This document shows positions 4,683 to 6,090 of a stretch of 6,090 bases of DNA, one piece after another (within the stretch, counting starts at the first letter, position 1; each line of letters begins with the position of its first letter). The stretch is from Chloroflexota bacterium (GTDB taxonomy: Bacteria > Chloroflexota > Anaerolineae > 4572-78 > J111), in contig RFJF01000767.1 of NCBI GenBank assembly GCA_003695455.1, positions 1 through 6,090 on the forward strand, written 5' to 3'. The notes below the pieces were generated by a model that worked only from the letters and a program-made list of their open reading frames with translations, was not told the origin of the DNA and made no database searches. The position numbers and the translations under genes were made by a program.

Positions 4683-6090
4683 ATGATGCAGGAACGTCTC
4701 AGCTTACTCAACCGTATCAGCGATGAACTGAATACTGACCTTTATCCCGACAGAATGTTGCGCCGGGTGCTGAATTTGACGGTGGCCCACCTGAACGCCA
4801 CTACGGGCAGTGTGATGTTGTTTGACCACGACAATCGCGTGTCGGCCTATATTTTGCAGCAGGATGTGAGCAGTGAAATGGCCGATAAAATTGTGGGCAC
4901 AGTGCTCACCGAAGGCTTTGCCGGTTGGGTACTCAACCGCGGTGAAGGCGGCGTGATTTTTGACACCTATCAGGATGACCGCTGGGTGGTGTACGATGAC
5001 CAGCCCTACGATGTGCGCTCGGTGATTGCCACCCCGTTACGCCGCCGCCAGCGAGTCATTGGGGTTCTCACGCTGGTGCACGATGAACCCAACCGCTTTG
5101 CTGAAGATGATTTGCTCCTGCTGAACGCCATTGCCGGGCAGGCGGCCATTGCACTTGAAAACGCGCGTCTGTTCAGGCAGACCGAACAGGAGCGCGAGAA
5201 GCTGTCGGCCATTATCAACAGCACGCAAGATGCGGTACTGGTTGCCACCCCCGAAAACAAATCGGTGTTGTTCAACCCGGCCGCGCAGGAACTGCTGGGG
5301 TTGGATGTGCCGCCGCCGCAAGGCGTGCCGCTGGCAGAACTCACCATGAATGAAAGCCTGCTAAAGTTGCTCTCTCCGGCCACCCCTGCATCGGGCGAGG
5401 TTGCTATTCCGGATGGACGTACCATGTGGGGCACCGTCACAGAACTGCCCGGTGTGGGGCGTGTGATAGTGCTGCGCGACATCAGCGCCTACAAAGCGCT
5501 GGATAAAATGAAGCGTGATTTTGTGACCGCGTTTACCCATGACCTGCGCACGCCGCTGGCAACCGTAAAGGGCTACGTGGAACTGGTCAGAATGGATGGC
5601 CCGGTCAGTGACCGGCAGGAAGAAGATTTGGAGGGTATCACCCGCGCCGCCAATCTGATGAAATCACTGATTGAGGATTTACTGGAATTGAGCCGTTTGG
5701 AACGGTTGGAAGAACTGGCTCGCGAGCCGGTCATTCTGGACGAAATTGTGGAGGCCAGCGTTTTTGCCATGCAGCCAATGGCCGCATCCCGGGAAATCAA
5801 GTTGAGCCTTGACACTACCGGAACCGGCGCGGTGGTTGAGGGCAACTCGGTGCTGTTGTCGCGGGCGGTGAGCAATCTGGTAGATAACGCCATCAAGTAC
5901 ACGCCCTCCGGGGGACAGGTGAAAATCCGGCTCAACGCAGACGGGGGGCAGGCGTTTGTCTCGGTTATTGACAACGGGCCGGGAATCAAGGCCAAGGATT
6001 TACCGCGTGTGTTTGAAAAATTTTACCGCGCCCGCGCGGAACTGGACGATGTTCCCGGCACCGGACTGGGGCTGGCCATTGTTAAAACCA
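4683..6090 (+). CDS. Cytoplasmic sensor histidine kinase (GAF-PAS-HisKA-HATPase), 3' end cut
   Basis: The frame is open from ATG 4683 to the window edge: 469 complete codons. An in-frame TAG at 4659 limits the start to this region. Domains in order: GAF (about 5-160, ending in AIALENARLF), a short helical linker (about 163-174), PAS (about 174-270), HisKA, and HATPase_c (from about 385). The phosphoacceptor is His286 in FTHDLRTPL. The ATP-binding boxes are intact: N box NLVDNAIKY (key Asn402), G1 DNGPGI (Asp430-Gly434), F box FEKFYR (444-449) and G2 GTGLGLAI (459-466). Probably only a few tens of residues are missing. There is no signal peptide or membrane segment, so it should sense a cytoplasmic signal, a small ligand or redox cue through GAF or PAS; the ligand cannot be read from sequence. 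It should autophosphorylate and pass phosphate to a response regulator, not seen here. It has its own promoter-like sequence after mobA. Confidence 0.95.
   Translation, partial: MMQERLSLLNRISDELNTDLYPDRMLRRVLNLTVAHLNATTGSVMLFDHDNRVSAYILQQDVSSEMADKIVGTVLTEGFAGWVLNRGEGGVIFDTYQDDRWVVYDDQPYDVRSVIATPLRRRQRVIGVLTLVHDEPNRFAEDDLLLLNAIAGQAAIALENARLFRQTEQEREKLSAIINSTQDAVLVATPENKSVLFNPAAQELLGLDVPPPQGVPLAELTMNESLLKLLSPATPASGEVAIPDGRTMWGTVTELPGVGRVIVLRDISAYKALDKMKRDFVTAFTHDLRTPLATVKGYVELVRMDGPVSDRQEEDLEGITRAANLMKSLIEDLLELSRLERLEELAREPVILDEIVEASVFAMQPMAASREIKLSLDTTGTGAVVEGNSVLLSRAVSNLVDNAIKYTPSGGQVKIRLNADGGQAFVSVIDNGPGIKAKDLPRVFEKFYRARAELDDVPGTGLGLAIVKT

Noticed and set aside
5006..5995. Minus-strand open frames within the kinase gene
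   Set aside because: Ser/Arg-rich shadow frames antisense to an intact GAF-PAS-HisKA-HATPase coding region.

Overview
The window looks like chromosomal DNA from a moderately GC-rich bacterium, most likely a member of the Chloroflexota (Anaerolineae/Caldilineae-like). The grounds are the long Pro/Thr 'PTPTP' linkers in three exported proteins, the LysM plus CAP architecture, a soluble GAF-PAS histidine kinase and a type 2 (FMN-dependent) isopentenyl diphosphate isomerase. This placement is inference from style; no phylogenetic marker is present. I see no mobile element, CRISPR array, tRNA or rRNA.

Left half (1-3503, minus strand): one tightly packed operon read right to left. It starts at a good sigma70-type promoter (3475-3503) and runs fni (IPP isomerase), a membrane-anchored protein with three LysM domains and a CAP/SCP domain, a secreted M23 (LytM-type) metallopeptidase, and a lipoprotein cut by the window edge. 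The last two overlap by 4 bases (ATGA). A purine-rich repeat and imperfect hairpin lie at the LysM-CAP/M23 junction and seem to have supplied the end of the LysM-CAP protein.

Right half (3556-6090, plus strand): a divergent promoter (TTGACA-N17-TAAAAT) drives acpP (acyl carrier protein), which is followed by two hairpins, the second resembling a rho-independent terminator. Next come mobA (molybdenum cofactor guanylyltransferase, GTG start) and, behind its own promoter-like sequence, a cytoplasmic GAF-PAS-HisKA-HATPase sensor kinase. The kinase reading frame stays open to the window edge and lacks only its last residues.

How the genes may work together: three consecutive envelope proteins downstream of an isoprenoid gene suggest an envelope-maintenance operon, since isoprenoid units feed the lipid carrier for wall glycans. 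acpP supplies fatty acid synthesis and faces fni across a shared 230-base control region. mobA and the kinase are probably independent units. I do not see a clearly new system. The points most worth a second look are the repeat-derived C-terminus, the envelope operon, a cysteine pair near the M23 active site and the inverted repeat around the kinase promoter.
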